Below are positions 23,455 to 32,784 of a stretch of 64,000 nt of DNA, in pieces. Source of the stretch: Paenibacillus agilis (GTDB taxonomy: Bacteria; Bacillota; Bacilli; Paenibacillales; Paenibacillaceae); contig NZ_VNJK01000001.1 of the NCBI RefSeq assembly GCF_007786455.1, positions 3,248,673 to 3,312,672 of the forward strand. The letters run 5' to 3'. Positions within the stretch are counted from its first letter, which is position 1. Each line of letters starts with the position of its first letter. The notes beneath the pieces were generated by a model, which was not told the DNA's origin, did no database searches, and saw nothing but the letters and a program-made list of their open reading frames with translations. A program made the translations under genes and the position numbers.

Positions 23455-25215
23455 CTATTCGATCGAGACTAAATAGGAGTAGATCGGCTGTCCACCTTCG
23501 TGAACTTCCACCTCAGCATCTGGATAATGCTCTTCAAGCCATTCCACCAGCTTCGCTGTATCTTCTTCCTTAGCATCTTCACCAGTAAGCAATGTAATAA
23601 TCTCGCCACCGTCTTCCATCATCTTCAGAAGCAGCTGTTGACAAGTTTCTGTGAGGTCCTCTGTCGTAGCTACAATCTTACCGCCGGAAATACCGATGAA
23701 GTTACCAGCTTTAATCTCCAAATCATCGAATGTCGTATCACGTACTGCGTATGTCAATTGACCGGATTTCACATGTGCAATTGCATCCTTCATTACTTCG
23801 ATGTTGGTTTCTACACTTTCTTCCTCTTGGAAAGCAAATGCAGCCGAAATTCCTTGCGGAATCGTCTTCGTCTCCAATACCGTTACTTCTCGCTCTACGA
23901 TCTCAGCAGCTTGCTTCGCTGCCATAACGATGTTCGAGTTGTTTGGTAAAATGAAGATATGCTGAGCAGAAATGCTATTGATCGCTTCCACGAAATCTTG
24001 CGTGCTCGGATTCATCGTCTGTCCACCGGACAAAACAATGTCCACACCCAGACTATTAAAGATATCCATAACACCTTGCCCCATCGCTACAGAGATAAAT
24101 CCGTATGCGGCAATCTCATCTGCTGGCGGTTCAGCCATAACAACATCAGATGCACTTTCATGAACAGGCATATCTGCGAATACATCTGGCATTGCAGACA
24201 ATTCGCCCTCATGTTCAAGCAATTCACGGTGCTGCTCACGCATGTTCAAAATATGAATGCGGATCAATTCTCCGTACTTCATAGAAAGGTCAAGTACTTC
24301 ACCTGGTGTGCGAGAATGAACATGGACTTTGACGATCTCATCATCTTGGATAATGATAATCGAGTCACCATTCTTCGCTAGCGCTTGCTCATACACATCT
24401 TCTTGGAACGGACGTCCCGTACCACGAGAAAGATCAATAAAGAACTCCATATCATACAAGAATTCAATATCTTCTGTATCCAGCTTCGCTTGCGCAGAAG
24501 TGTGCTTGTCCGCTGCCTTAAGCTTCTCAAGTACAGATAGATCCGGTGCTTCCGGTGTCGCAACAGCAGAAGTTACAGTAGCAACTTCGGAGCCTGTGAA
24601 CTCCTCGATAGCACGCATAAATCCTTCATAAATATAAACAAGACCTTGTCCGCCTGAGTCTACAACTCCAACCTGTTTAAGGACAGGAAGAAGATCAGGT
24701 GTCTTAGCAAGAGCTTCATTCGCCTTTGCTAATACTTCACGCATTAGGTCTGCAACGTCTGGTGTGCGGCGCGCAATATGTACCGCATGTTTTGCTGCCT
24801 CTTTGGCAACGGTAAGAATCGTACCTTCAACAGGCTTCACAACAGCTTTATAAGCTGTATCAACGCCCGCTTGGAGCGCGTGTGCAAACTGAACAGCGTT
24901 TACTTCATCCAGACCTGCTACTCCACGGCTGAATCCACGGAATAGTTGAGAAAGAATTACGCCTGAGTTGCCTCGTGCACCCATTAATAGGCCTTTGGAC
25001 AATACTTCTGCAGTCTTAGAGATAGATGGGGACAACTTGCCTTTCATCTCCGTAACTCCAGCAGTCATTGTCAAATTCATGTTCGTACCTGTATCACCGT
25101 CCGGGACCGGAAATACGTTAAGCGCGTTAACGTACTCGGCATGGCGGTTCAATGACTCAGCTCCGCTTAGCACCATATTGGAAAAATGTGTTCCATTTAA
25201 TGAACGAATGTTCAA
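23455..25215 (-). CDS. fakA: fatty acid kinase catalytic subunit FakA (YloV/DAK2)
   Basis: A 586-residue protein of normal FakA length. The N-terminal DAK2 kinase domain (about 1-205) has the metal-binding DGDTGTNMNLTM and MGARGNSGVILSQL. A central domain and a C-terminal DegV-like domain follow (from about 350, with TMNPSTQDFVEAI). It phosphorylates fatty acids bound to FakB in the cytoplasm. The start is TTG 25215 with AAGGGG upstream. The order Asp23/YloU-FakA-FakB-RecG forms one operon. Confidence 0.95.
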   Translation of the reverse strand: MNIRSLNGTHFSNMVLSGAESLNRHAEYVNALNVFPVPDGDTGTNMNLTMTAGVTEMKGKLSPSISKTAEVLSKGLLMGARGNSGVILSQLFRGFSRGVAGLDEVNAVQFAHALQAGVDTAYKAVVKPVEGTILTVAKEAAKHAVHIARRTPDVADLMREVLAKANEALAKTPDLLPVLKQVGVVDSGGQGLVYIYEGFMRAIEEFTGSEVATVTSAVATPEAPDLSVLEKLKAADKHTSAQAKLDTEDIEFLYDMEFFIDLSRGTGRPFQEDVYEQALAKNGDSIIIIQDDEIVKVHVHSRTPGEVLDLSMKYGELIRIHILNMREQHRELLEHEGELSAMPDVFADMPVHESASDVVMAEPPADEIAAYGFISVAMGQGVMDIFNSLGVDIVLSGGQTMNPSTQDFVEAINSISAQHIFILPNNSNIVMAAKQAAEIVEREVTVLETKTIPQGISAAFAFQEEESVETNIEVMKDAIAHVKSGQLTYAVRDTTFDDLEIKAGNFIGISGGKIVATTEDLTETCQQLLLKMMEDGGEIITLLTGEDAKEEDTAKLVEWLEEHYPDAEVEVHEGGQPIYSYLVSIE

Positions 25216-25230
25216 CGAATATTCCCCTTC

Positions 25231-25590
25231 CTAGCTTAGTACACGCACGTCCTGCACAAAGATGTTCACTTGATCAACCTGAAGCCCGACTACCTCGTTC
25301 AACACATACTTTACTTTAAGTTGAATGTTGTGCGCTACTTCGGAAATCTTCGTACCGTAACTTACGACAATGTACAAATCTATATGCACATGATTGTGTT
25401 CGCGGCGAACTTCGACACCGCGTGACAAATTTTCACGTCCTAGCAGTTCCGCAATGCCGTCCTTCAGTTGCTTGCGTGAAGCCATGCCCACGAGACCGTA
25501 GACCTCCATCGCCGCCGAACCTGCAATAACCGCGACGACTTCTTCGGAGATGTTTACTTTCCCTAGTTCCAATCCGAGTTCTATGGCCAT
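25231..25590 (-). CDS. yloU: Asp23/Gls24 family envelope-stress protein (YloU)
   Basis: A 119-residue Asp23 protein. GKVNISEEVVAVIAGSAAME, GLVGM and NHVHIDLYIVVSYGTKISEV are the conserved strand-helix elements. Family members are small, membrane-associated or cytoplasmic proteins linked to envelope stress. AAAGGAG precedes the ATG, and a -10-like TACAAT lies upstream on the minus strand at 25633-25638. It heads the fakA-fakB-recG operon, divergent from rpmB, as in Bacillus. Confidence 0.92.
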   Translation of the reverse strand: MAIELGLELGKVNISEEVVAVIAGSAAMEVYGLVGMASRKQLKDGIAELLGRENLSRGVEVRREHNHVHIDLYIVVSYGTKISEVAHNIQLKVKYVLNEVVGLQVDQVNIFVQDVRVLS

Positions 25591-25691
25591 GGTTGGTTCA
25601 CTCCTTTTTTTGAGTATTATGGACTAATCATCATTGTACTATAATAGAAAAAAGAAATAAACAACCGAAATGCATAAAGTTTTCGTTTCAG

Positions 25692-25721
25692 TTGACGAGC
25701 CAAATCCGCCTATGGTATGAT
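25692..25721 (+). promoter_or_regulatory. promoter of rpmB
   Basis: TTGACG (25692-25697) and TATGAT (25716-25721) with an 18-bp spacer, about 70 bp before the rpmB start. Confidence 0.7.
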
Positions 25722-25791
25722 ATTGGAGTATTTGAATTGAGCAAATGAACGTATGCATTGTTGCTTTTTGGGGATAAAGGAGGTGTTAAGC

Positions 25792-25980
25792 ATGGCTCGC
25801 AAATGTTTTATTACGGGGAAGAAAGCAGGCTCCGGTAACAATCGTTCACACGCGAACAACAAAACTCGCCGCTCTTGGGGAGTAAACGTGCAGAAGGTTC
25901 GCATTTTGGTTGATGGTAAACCTAAACGTGTTTACGTGAGTACACGTGCTTTGAAAGCAGGTAAATTGACTCGCGTCTAA
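25792..25980 (+). CDS. rpmB: 50S ribosomal protein L28
   Basis: A 62-residue L28: [20 protein letters not shown], then [20 protein letters not shown] and ALKAGKL. Only one cysteine is present, so this is the zinc-free type. The ATG follows AAGGAGGTG; the frame extending to 25753 is not used. It is transcribed opposite to the surrounding operons from its own promoter and ends in a strong terminator, the usual Firmicute arrangement between spoVM and yloU. Confidence 0.98.
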   Translation: MARKCFITGKKAGSGNNRSHANNKTRRSWGVNVQKVRILVDGKPKRVYVSTRALKAGKLTRV

Positions 25981-25997
25981 TACCATGCACCATATAC

Positions 25998-26027
25998 AAA
26001 AAGCACCTGGTCTTCCAGGTGCTTTTT
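25998..26027 (+). terminator. terminator of rpmB
   Basis: AAAAAGCACCTGG pairs perfectly with CCAGGTGCTTTTT around TCTT. Confidence 0.95.
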
Positions 26028-26194
26028 CTCTATTCACTTACCCTCTTTTCCCCTGCTGCAGCTAGAGCGAAGCCCGCCATATAAGCTGCCATTTTCACTA
26101 AACAACAAACAACACGTTTCCGCCCCGTACGAACTAGATTAAAATCAAGTTGGATGGAATGACAACGGAGTTCGCCATATGGCCGCCTGGAGCA

Positions 26195-26275
26195 TCAATT
26201 TTTATGAAACGTGTTTAAAATGGCTTTGACGAATCCCCCCAAAAACTTCGGCAGCTTAAATGTATAAAACTTCAT
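26195..26275 (-). CDS. spoVM: stage V sporulation protein SpoVM
   Basis: A 26-residue amphipathic helix read on the minus strand as MKFYTFKLPKFLGGFVKAIL followed by NTFHKN and a TGA. It matches SpoVM closely (start MKFYT-x-KLPKFLGG). SpoVM recognises the convex curvature of the forespore membrane and anchors SpoIVA for coat assembly. GGAGGGTGG lies upstream of the ATG at 26275. It sits between rpmB and the rpe block as in B. subtilis. Its small size makes it easy to miss in automated calls. Confidence 0.95.
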   Translation of the reverse strand: MKFYTFKLPKFLGGFVKAILNTFHKN

Positions 26276-26337
26276 CTATTTCCACCCTCCTCGCCGTTCT
26301 CAGTTATCCCTAAAAGTGAGCCTCACTGTCGCAGTCC

Positions 26338-26375
26338 ACAAAAAAAGGTTACATGAGACCATTCCTCATGTAACC
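26338..26375 (-). terminator. terminator of the rlmN-to-rpe operon
   Basis: GGTTACATGAG pairs perfectly with CTCATGTAACC (26347-26375); the minus strand continues with a run of seven T. Confidence 0.9.
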
Positions 26376-26439
26376 ATAATATGCTGTCGGTTTCCCTCGT
26401 ATGCTTGTCTACCCTTTCAAATAAATCATAACCATCAAA

Positions 26440-26700
26440 TTAAGCATTAATAGGCAGCTTTTTCGTGTATTCTACCATGGCCATCAAGACGAGAAATGCG
26501 AATAAATAAAAGATAGACAGCACCACGAATGTAATGCGCATGCCTCTCGTTTCAAACTTGCGGAAGAACCACACGCCTACGAAAAAAGCACCTAGCGAAG
26601 CGATTAAATTATACGGGAATGGAATAAACGCATACCATCCAATTAATGACCCACAAAGAAAGCTCGTTGCTCCCAGTGTTAAAGCTTGCCGCCAGTTCAA
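26440..26700 (-). CDS. small membrane protein, unknown
   Basis: An 86-residue protein with three hydrophobic segments: about 8-27 (TSFLCGSLIGWYAFIPFPYN), about 30-46 (LIASLGAFFVGVWFF) and about 56-76 (FVVLSIFYLFAFLVLMAMV). Short charged ends suggest an inner-membrane protein. I do not recognise the family. It follows rpe by 24 bp and is the last gene before the terminator at 26338-26375. In B. subtilis the equivalent place after rpe holds thiN, so this gene replaces it positionally but shows no thiN features. Confidence 0.7.
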   Translation of the reverse strand: MNWRQALTLGATSFLCGSLIGWYAFIPFPYNLIASLGAFFVGVWFFRKFETRGMRITFVVLSIFYLFAFLVLMAMVEYTKKLPINA

Positions 26701-26724
26701 GCCCTCTCCCCCTTTAATTGGTCA

Positions 26725-27387
26725 TTATTTGCCTTCAGCTGCACGACGGATTGCTGCAATCGCAGCTCCGCGGTCCGTTTGACCATATACAGCGCTTCCT
26801 GCTACGAGCACGTCTGCTCCTGCCTCTGCTACCGCTCTAGCCGTCTCTGTGCTAACGCCTCCATCCACTTGGATGTGCATAGCATGATTGCCCTTAGCAT
26901 CTGCTAGATTGCGCAGACGACGGATTTTATCTAATGTATTCGTAATAAACTTCTGCCCGCCAAAACCTGGATTTACGGTCATAACAAGTGCCAAATCAAG
27001 ATCTGGAATCACTTCTTCGATAGCTGCAAGAGAAGTGTGCGGGTTAATCGCCACTCCAGCCTTAGCACCAGACTCTTTAATTTGATAAATGACACGGTGT
27101 AAATGCGAACATGCTTCTGCATGTACAGTAATGATATCTGCCCCTGCCTTCGCGAAGTCAGCCACATATTTCTCAGGCTCTACGATCATCAAATGGACGT
27201 CCAATGTCAATTTCGTCAGCGGTCGAATCGCTTGAACGGCAATTGGACCAAATGTTAGATTAGGCACAAAACGGCCATCCATCGCATCGATATGAATCCA
27301 GTCCGCGCCACCGCGCTCGACATCAAGCACATCTTCCCCTAGACGTGCAAAATCTGCTGATAAAATAGAGGGTGCAATACGTATCAT
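26725..27387 (-). CDS. rpe: ribulose-phosphate 3-epimerase
   Basis: A 220-residue TIM barrel that interconverts ribulose-5-phosphate and xylulose-5-phosphate in the pentose phosphate pathway. [58 protein letters not shown] and VDGGVS are the metal- and phosphate-binding segments. CGGAGGT precedes the ATG. It lies five bases after rsgA, in the standard rsgA-rpe pair. Confidence 0.98.
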   Translation of the reverse strand: MIRIAPSILSADFARLGEDVLDVERGGADWIHIDAMDGRFVPNLTFGPIAVQAIRPLTKLTLDVHLMIVEPEKYVADFAKAGADIITVHAEACSHLHRVIYQIKESGAKAGVAINPHTSLAAIEEVIPDLDLALVMTVNPGFGGQKFITNTLDKIRRLRNLADAKGNHAMHIQVDGGVSTETARAVAEAGADVLVAGSAVYGQTDRGAAIAAIRRAAEGK

Positions 27388-27392
27388 CTTAG

Positions 27393-28313
27393 TTAGTACC
27401 TCCGCTTTTTGTCTTTCATTTCTTCCATAAAGAGCTGATAATGCTCGTATCGAGATGCAGAAATATTGCCTTCCTCCAACACTTCCTTCACACGACAGCC
27501 TGGTTCATGCGTATGCGTACATCCACGGAACTTGCATGACTCAGCATGGGTACGAAACTCGCGGAAGCAGTTAGACAGCTCTTCTACACCAAGTTCCAAG
27601 AAGTCCAATTGGCTGAATCCTGGTGTATCCGCAATGTATCCTTCCCCTGTTGCTAAAGGAATGAGTTCCACATGACGAGTCGTGTGCTTACCGCGTCCAA
27701 GTCGATGACTGATTGCGTTCGTCTCTAGAGAAAGCCCTGGGAACATCGCATTAAGCAAGGATGATTTACCCACCCCAGACTGGCCTGCAAACACGCTAAT
27801 ATCATCAGACAGCAGCTCTGACAGCTTATCATAGCCCCAGCCCGTCTTTGAACTCGTTTCAACTACATCGTAGCCAATCGAACGATACAACGCGACAATA
27901 TCCCTCAGCTTAGCTTCCTGCTTGCTAAATTCAGCATCTGGCAAATCCGCGATTAGATCCCATTTCGTTAGTACGATAACAGCATCCAAGCCTGCGTGTT
28001 CGATATGTACAAGGAACTTGTCCAACAGCTGCGTATTCAAATCGGGTTCTAATACAGAAAAAGCTAATATTGCAAGACTAACATTGGCTATTGGTGGACG
28101 TATAAGCTCACTATGGCGCTCATCGATACCTTCTACCGTACCTTCCCCATTATCAGTCATTGAGAAATTAACGCGATCCCCCACAAGGGGGGATATGCCC
28201 TTCTTCTTGAATACTCCTCTCGCTCGGCATTGAACGACTGCATCCATCGACTCACCGTCTGGGCGCACATAGTAAAATCCGCTCAGCGCTTTCACGATCA
28301 AACCTTTTGGCAT
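27393..28313 (-). CDS. rsgA: ribosome small subunit-dependent GTPase RsgA (YloQ/CpgA)
   Basis: A 306-residue circularly permuted GTPase. An N-terminal OB domain is followed by G4 (LTKWDL), G1 ([14 protein letters not shown]), G3 (DTPGF) and a C-terminal zinc knuckle ([14 protein letters not shown]). It helps mature the 30S subunit. The ATG at 28313 is preferred because GGAGG in the last prkC codons lies seven bases upstream; a GTG one codon before is possible. It follows prkC almost without a gap, so its translation is likely linked to the kinase. Confidence 0.97.
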   Translation of the reverse strand: MPKGLIVKALSGFYYVRPDGESMDAVVQCRARGVFKKKGISPLVGDRVNFSMTDNGEGTVEGIDERHSELIRPPIANVSLAILAFSVLEPDLNTQLLDKFLVHIEHAGLDAVIVLTKWDLIADLPDAEFSKQEAKLRDIVALYRSIGYDVVETSSKTGWGYDKLSELLSDDISVFAGQSGVGKSSLLNAMFPGLSLETNAISHRLGRGKHTTRHVELIPLATGEGYIADTPGFSQLDFLELGVEELSNCFREFRTHAESCKFRGCTHTHEPGCRVKEVLEEGNISASRYEHYQLFMEEMKDKKRRY

Positions 28314-28316
28314 CAC

Positions 28317-30584
28317 TTAACCTCCATGCCCCGCATGTTCGCCATCCTGGGCATTTTCATTGTCTGACTCAGTTGACTCGCCCTCGCCTCCACTTTCACC
28401 TTCGTTACCAGAAGGAGGGCTCTCGGTGCCTCCAGTAGGCTCAGTTGGCGCTGAAGGCTGAATCTGAGGAATAGGCACTGTACCTTGCTTTACATCCACA
28501 TAAGTTACTCGATAATCACCTAAATATTCACCATCTCGTTCGACGGATACAACCCCGTCCTTATTTGGGTCAACGACGAGATCAACGCTAAATACTTGTG
28601 TCGTACTAATCTTTCTTTTTTCCAATTTCCTGTTCTCTCCACGTGCGTCGATATACTTAATTTCAATCGTGCTCAGTTTACCTTCTTCCTTAGGAGGCAC
28701 AGGAATTTGGAGGCTGTATTCAACTGCTTCTGGAGGATATCCAGCACTTACGTATATGCTTACTTCCATTCCTTTTGAAACAAGCTCATTCGGATAATAA
28801 GGCATCTGCTTAATGACTTGACCTTCTGGCAGATAGCTCTTCTCATCAATAATGCCGTCAGGCTGCTTCAACTTCAAGCCAAGCGATTCTATTTTCGCCA
28901 TCGCTTCTTCCTTCGTAGAGCCCACTAAGTTCGGCATCTTGAACGTTTCCTTGCCTTTGCTCACGTCCAGCTTTACCGTATCTTTAAGCGGATCGACATT
29001 TTCGCCAACCCCAGGTGTCATAGACACAACTGAATCTTCAGGAACATCATCGCTAAAGACAGGATTGCGCTGGATACGCTTGCTGTCAAAGCCCATTTCT
29101 AGCAGCATCTTAACAGCGTCGTCATAAGGGATGCCTACCACAGAAGGCAGTGGCTTGGCAGGCTCGCCTTCACTAACAGATATTTTAATCGAGGCGCCTT
29201 CTTTTACCTTAGTTCCAGGCGCTTTGCTCTGTTCAAATACAATCCCTTTTGGCACACCTGCTTGCGGCTTGCGAATAATTGGATCTTCCAACACGAGCTT
29301 GAATTTCTCCAGCTCTGCCTTTGCCTCCGACTCCGTCAAGTTAACCAATTCAGGGACTGCAATCTCCTCAACCGCCAGCAAGCTTTTTACATAAAATACA
29401 ACACCTATCATAATAGCGAGGAACACCAACGTTAATGTAATCCATAATGCTGGTTTAACCCATTTTTTCTGTGCTGGTGCAGTTGAAGCTGATTGTACGT
29501 TTTGTACCGCAGCCGTTCCCTCCTGCACACTCCCTCTAGGAGCCAGAGAATGGCGAGAATGGGCAGCCGATGATGCACCGCCTAGCGATGAATCGGACGG
29601 ATAATCCATGCTCTTAGCCTCTACGTATCTTCCTGCTCCCATGCCTGGATTCGTATCTATTGGATTCAAATCCTGTTCACGAATAGCCGGCATAACGCGC
29701 GTCTCCTCATGATCCTCGTAATGATAGCTGGGAGACACAAATCTTACTTTGGATTCACGCAAACGTTCAGGCCTAAGCACTGTCTCTAAATCCCGCATCA
29801 TTTCTACTGCAGATTGATAACGTTCATCAGGGTTTTTGCGCATCGATTTCAATATAACGTTCTCTACACTTTGAGGAATGCTCGGATTCAATTCACGAGG
29901 CTCCTCAAACGGTTCCTGCAAATGCTTAAGTGCAACACTTATAGGACTCTCTCCTAAAAAAGGAAGCTGTCCTGTAAGCATTTGATACAGAACAATACCT
30001 AATGAATAGAGATCAGATTTCTCTCCTGTTGAGATGCCTTTCGCATGCTCAGGTGAAAAATAATGAACAGACCCTACAACCGAACCCGTTTGTGTAATCG
30101 TCGAAGACGTTACCGCTCTAGCAATACCGAAGTCCGTCACTTTCACACGACCATTTTGACCAATTAAAATGTTATGCGGTTTGATATCACGATGAATAAT
30201 ATGATTATGATGGGCATGATCAAGCGCATCGCAAATTTGAGTCGCAATGCGAATCGCTTCTTCTGGCTGAAGTGGAGCCCGTTCTTTAATAATCTCATTT
30301 AAATTCTGGCCATCTATGCATTCCATGACGATGTAATGCACTTCATCCTCTTGTCCTACATCATAAATACTTACGACATTGGGATGGGACAACGATGCGG
30401 CCGACTGTGCTTCGCGTCGGAAGCGGCGAACGAATTCCTCGTCATGCACGAATTGCTGACGCAGCACCTTCACGGCTACATAACGATTCAGCAACACATC
30501 CAGCGCTTTGTACACGAGCGCCATGCCACCCTCACCAACGCGAGCAATAATTTCGTATCGACCTGCCAATGTAGTTCCTATCAC
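28317..30584 (-). CDS. prkC: PASTA-domain Ser/Thr protein kinase PrkC
   Basis: A 755-residue membrane kinase. The kinase domain (about 1-270) has GEGGMALVYKA, an AVKVLR lysine, HRDIKPHN and DFGIA. A charged linker leads to one transmembrane helix near 378-400. Three extracellular PASTA domains follow (about 405-615), then a beta-rich part and a Glu/Gly/Ser-rich tail. PASTA domains bind muropeptides, so this is the cell-wall-sensing kinase of spores and growth. GTG 30584 is chosen because it overlaps the prpC stop by 4 bp and matches the PrkC start pattern; a GTG at 30593 is the alternative. Confidence 0.96.
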   Translation of the reverse strand: MIGTTLAGRYEIIARVGEGGMALVYKALDVLLNRYVAVKVLRQQFVHDEEFVRRFRREAQSAASLSHPNVVSIYDVGQEDEVHYIVMECIDGQNLNEIIKERAPLQPEEAIRIATQICDALDHAHHNHIIHRDIKPHNILIGQNGRVKVTDFGIARAVTSSTITQTGSVVGSVHYFSPEHAKGISTGEKSDLYSLGIVLYQMLTGQLPFLGESPISVALKHLQEPFEEPRELNPSIPQSVENVILKSMRKNPDERYQSAVEMMRDLETVLRPERLRESKVRFVSPSYHYEDHEETRVMPAIREQDLNPIDTNPGMGAGRYVEAKSMDYPSDSSLGGASSAAHSRHSLAPRGSVQEGTAAVQNVQSASTAPAQKKWVKPALWITLTLVFLAIMIGVVFYVKSLLAVEEIAVPELVNLTESEAKAELEKFKLVLEDPIIRKPQAGVPKGIVFEQSKAPGTKVKEGASIKISVSEGEPAKPLPSVVGIPYDDAVKMLLEMGFDSKRIQRNPVFSDDVPEDSVVSMTPGVGENVDPLKDTVKLDVSKGKETFKMPNLVGSTKEEAMAKIESLGLKLKQPDGIIDEKSYLPEGQVIKQMPYYPNELVSKGMEVSIYVSAGYPPEAVEYSLQIPVPPKEEGKLSTIEIKYIDARGENRKLEKRKISTTQVFSVDLVVDPNKDGVVSVERDGEYLGDYRVTYVDVKQGTVPIPQIQPSAPTEPTGGTESPPSGNEGESGGEGESTESDNENAQDGEHAGHGG

Positions 30585-31348
30585 GAGTTCCACCCCACTT
30601 TCTCCGCTACACTTGCTTGAGCTTGGGCAAGAATCACCGTAACGTTATCATCTCCGCCAGCTTCTACCGCCTGTTCAATCAAGCGATCAGCAATCACTTC
30701 CAGCGGTAAAGACGGATCAACAATTGTAGACCATATTTCTTTCGTACTAATCATGTTCGTTAAGCCATCGCTGCATAGAAGAAGTGTCTCATCCTGTTCC
30801 ACACGAAGCGGTGCTACATCCACGCGAACACGGGCATCCGTACCTAGCGCACGAGTAAGCACATTACGGCGCGGATGATGGCTCGCTTCGTCCTGCGTAA
30901 TTTGCCCTGACTTCAGTAATTCATTGACGAGCGTATGATCGTCGGTGAGCTGCCGAATATGTTGCGGGCTGATGATATAAGCACGGCTGTCCCCAATATG
31001 AGCAACCGTTCCTTCATCCTGTTGAAGCAGCGCAGCGACAATCGTCGTTCCCATGTTGTTGTACTTCTCATCTTGCGACGCAATATGATAAATCGTATCA
31101 TTCGCTCGAAAAATAGCACTTTTCAAAGCATCTTCTCTATCCTTCTCATCTAGCTCAGAAGGTAGCTGCCTCAGCTCATTTACAACGGTTTCGACAGCCA
31201 AGCGGCTTGCAATATCACCGGCTTGATGTCCCCCCATGCCGTCAGCGACAATAACGAGCGTATAGCCGTTAGGCAACGTCGCTGCATAAGCACGATCTTC
31301 ATTTACTGCGCGTACTTTGCCGATATCAGAACGGTGCACAGCCTTCAT
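30581..31348 (-). CDS. prpC: PP2C-type protein phosphatase PrpC (Stp)
   Basis: A 255-residue PP2C phosphatase. HRSDIGKVRAVNEDRA, VADGMGGHQAGDIAS, VAHIGDSRAYI, LLCSDGLTNM and GGDDNVTVIL carry the metal-binding aspartates. It removes phosphates placed by PrkC. The ATG at 31348 is chosen because GAGGTG lies just upstream and it starts six bases after rlmN ends; a frame extending to 31399 would overlap rlmN. The stop overlaps the prkC start by 4 bp, ensuring balanced expression of kinase and phosphatase. Confidence 0.96.
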   Translation of the reverse strand: MKAVHRSDIGKVRAVNEDRAYAATLPNGYTLVIVADGMGGHQAGDIASRLAVETVVNELRQLPSELDEKDREDALKSAIFRANDTIYHIASQDEKYNNMGTTIVAALLQQDEGTVAHIGDSRAYIISPQHIRQLTDDHTLVNELLKSGQITQDEASHHPRRNVLTRALGTDARVRVDVAPLRVEQDETLLLCSDGLTNMISTKEIWSTIVDPSLPLEVIADRLIEQAVEAGGDDNVTVILAQAQASVAEKVGWNS

Positions 31349-31353
31349 TTCAT

Positions 31354-32406
31354 TCACCTCGCATTGGATTCCATATGCTTCGAACGCAATTGACCGCATG
31401 CTGCGGCAATATCATGACCTTGCTCACGACGAATCGTCGCGTTAATTCCTTTATCCACCAACGCACGATGGAACTTAAAGATGTCATTACGAGGTGTACG
31501 AACATAGTTGCGTTCTGGAACATAGTTAACTGGGATTAGATTGACGTGTGCTAGCATGTCCATTCGTTGAAGTACATCTGCAAGCTCTTCTGCATGCTCA
31601 ACCTGGTCGTTTACGCCACCAATTAGTGCATATTCGAATGTTATGCGACGACCTGTCTTTTCTTGATAAAATTTGAGTGAAGTCATCACATCGTCAAATG
31701 GGAAACGACGGTTAACAGGCATTAGCTTCGAACGCAGCTTATCATTCGGTGCATGGATGGAAATCGCAAGGTTAATCTGCGTATTCTCTTCTGCAAATTT
31801 ATAGATACTCGGTACAATACCACTCGTAGAAACGGTAATATGGCGCTGACCGATATTCAGACCCTTTTCATGAATCATATTACGCAAGAAGGCCATCGTT
31901 GCATCATAATTTTCAAATGGTTCTCCAATGCCCATAATAACGATACTGCTGACACGCTCATCTGTCTTATCTAATATTTTCTGAGCTGCTACAACTTGAG
32001 CAACGATCTCTCCTGCCGTCAAGTCACGCTTCAAACCGCCGAGCGTCGATGCACAGAACGTACAACCAACACGGCAGCCAACTTGTGTCGTTACACAAAC
32101 GCTGTTTCCATAATTGTGTTTCATAACAACTGTTTCAATCGCATTGTCATCATGCAAGCCGAACAAGAACTTAATTGTTCCGTCAGACGATTTCATATGT
32201 GTAATTTCTTTCAACGTAACGAACTGGAAGTTATCCATCAACTTTTCACGCAAACCTTTAGATAAGTTGGACATTTCCTCAAAGCTCATTACGCGCTTTA
32301 CATAAATCCAATCGAAAATTTGGCCAGCACGAAATGCCGGCTCCCCATTTTCCTTCAGCCATTCTTGCAATTGATCAAACGTTAAGTCGTATATAAAAGG
32401 TTTCAT
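31354..32406 (-). CDS. rlmN: dual-specificity 23S rRNA/tRNA adenine C2-methyltransferase RlmN
   Basis: A 350-residue radical SAM enzyme. [10 protein letters not shown] holds the CxxxCxxC iron-sulfur motif, [15 protein letters not shown] and [10 protein letters not shown] the SAM-binding parts, and [10 protein letters not shown] the C-terminal catalytic cysteine. It methylates A2503 of 23S rRNA and A37 of some tRNAs. ATG 32406 fits the family start (MKPFIYDL); an ATG at 32439 has no ribosome binding site. It is the first gene of the rlmN-prpC-prkC-rsgA-rpe group. Confidence 0.97.
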   Translation of the reverse strand: MKPFIYDLTFDQLQEWLKENGEPAFRAGQIFDWIYVKRVMSFEEMSNLSKGLREKLMDNFQFVTLKEITHMKSSDGTIKFLFGLHDDNAIETVVMKHNYGNSVCVTTQVGCRVGCTFCASTLGGLKRDLTAGEIVAQVVAAQKILDKTDERVSSIVIMGIGEPFENYDATMAFLRNMIHEKGLNIGQRHITVSTSGIVPSIYKFAEENTQINLAISIHAPNDKLRSKLMPVNRRFPFDDVMTSLKFYQEKTGRRITFEYALIGGVNDQVEHAEELADVLQRMDMLAHVNLIPVNYVPERNYVRTPRNDIFKFHRALVDKGINATIRREQGHDIAAACGQLRSKHMESNAR

Positions 32407-32439
32407 TCGGTATCTATCCCTGCGCTTTCTGTATGTCAT

Positions 32440-32784
32440 GTAATCGGATTGTGCCTGTTTCCATCATCTCACTAGGCGGATAACTCCACCCGCTTGTAGA
32501 TTATACTATGCACCTTTTTCCGTCAAACGGCTCATTCATCCATTATAGGAATCAATATTACATCCCTTTTTCAATGAACACAGCATCGTAATAATTTATT
32601 GTACCACAATTGGCTTGTTTTCAAAAAGCTGTCGCCTGCTCCAAATGCATATTTTCTCAAAAAAAGCCCCGCTCAGCAGCTGGATTAAACCGAGGCAGCC
32701 AATAGCGGGGGCATGTGCTTCATGTACCGTGGCATATGCAGCTAAATAGGAAGATGAAATAGGTTCTGCTTGGCGGATCTCATC
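32440..32784 (-). promoter_or_regulatory. intergenic region with promoter of the rlmN operon and rsmB terminator
   Basis: On the minus strand TTGAAA (32619-32624) and TACAAT (32598-32603) form a candidate promoter with a short 15-bp spacer, about 190 bp from the rlmN start. The 32659-32712 hairpin ends the upstream operon. Nothing else is apparent. Confidence 0.5.
32659..32712 (-). terminator. terminator of the coaBC-priA-def-fmt-rsmB group
   Basis: GCCCCCGCT pairs with AGCGGGGC across a 30-nt loop; the minus strand ends with a run of seven T. Confidence 0.85.
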
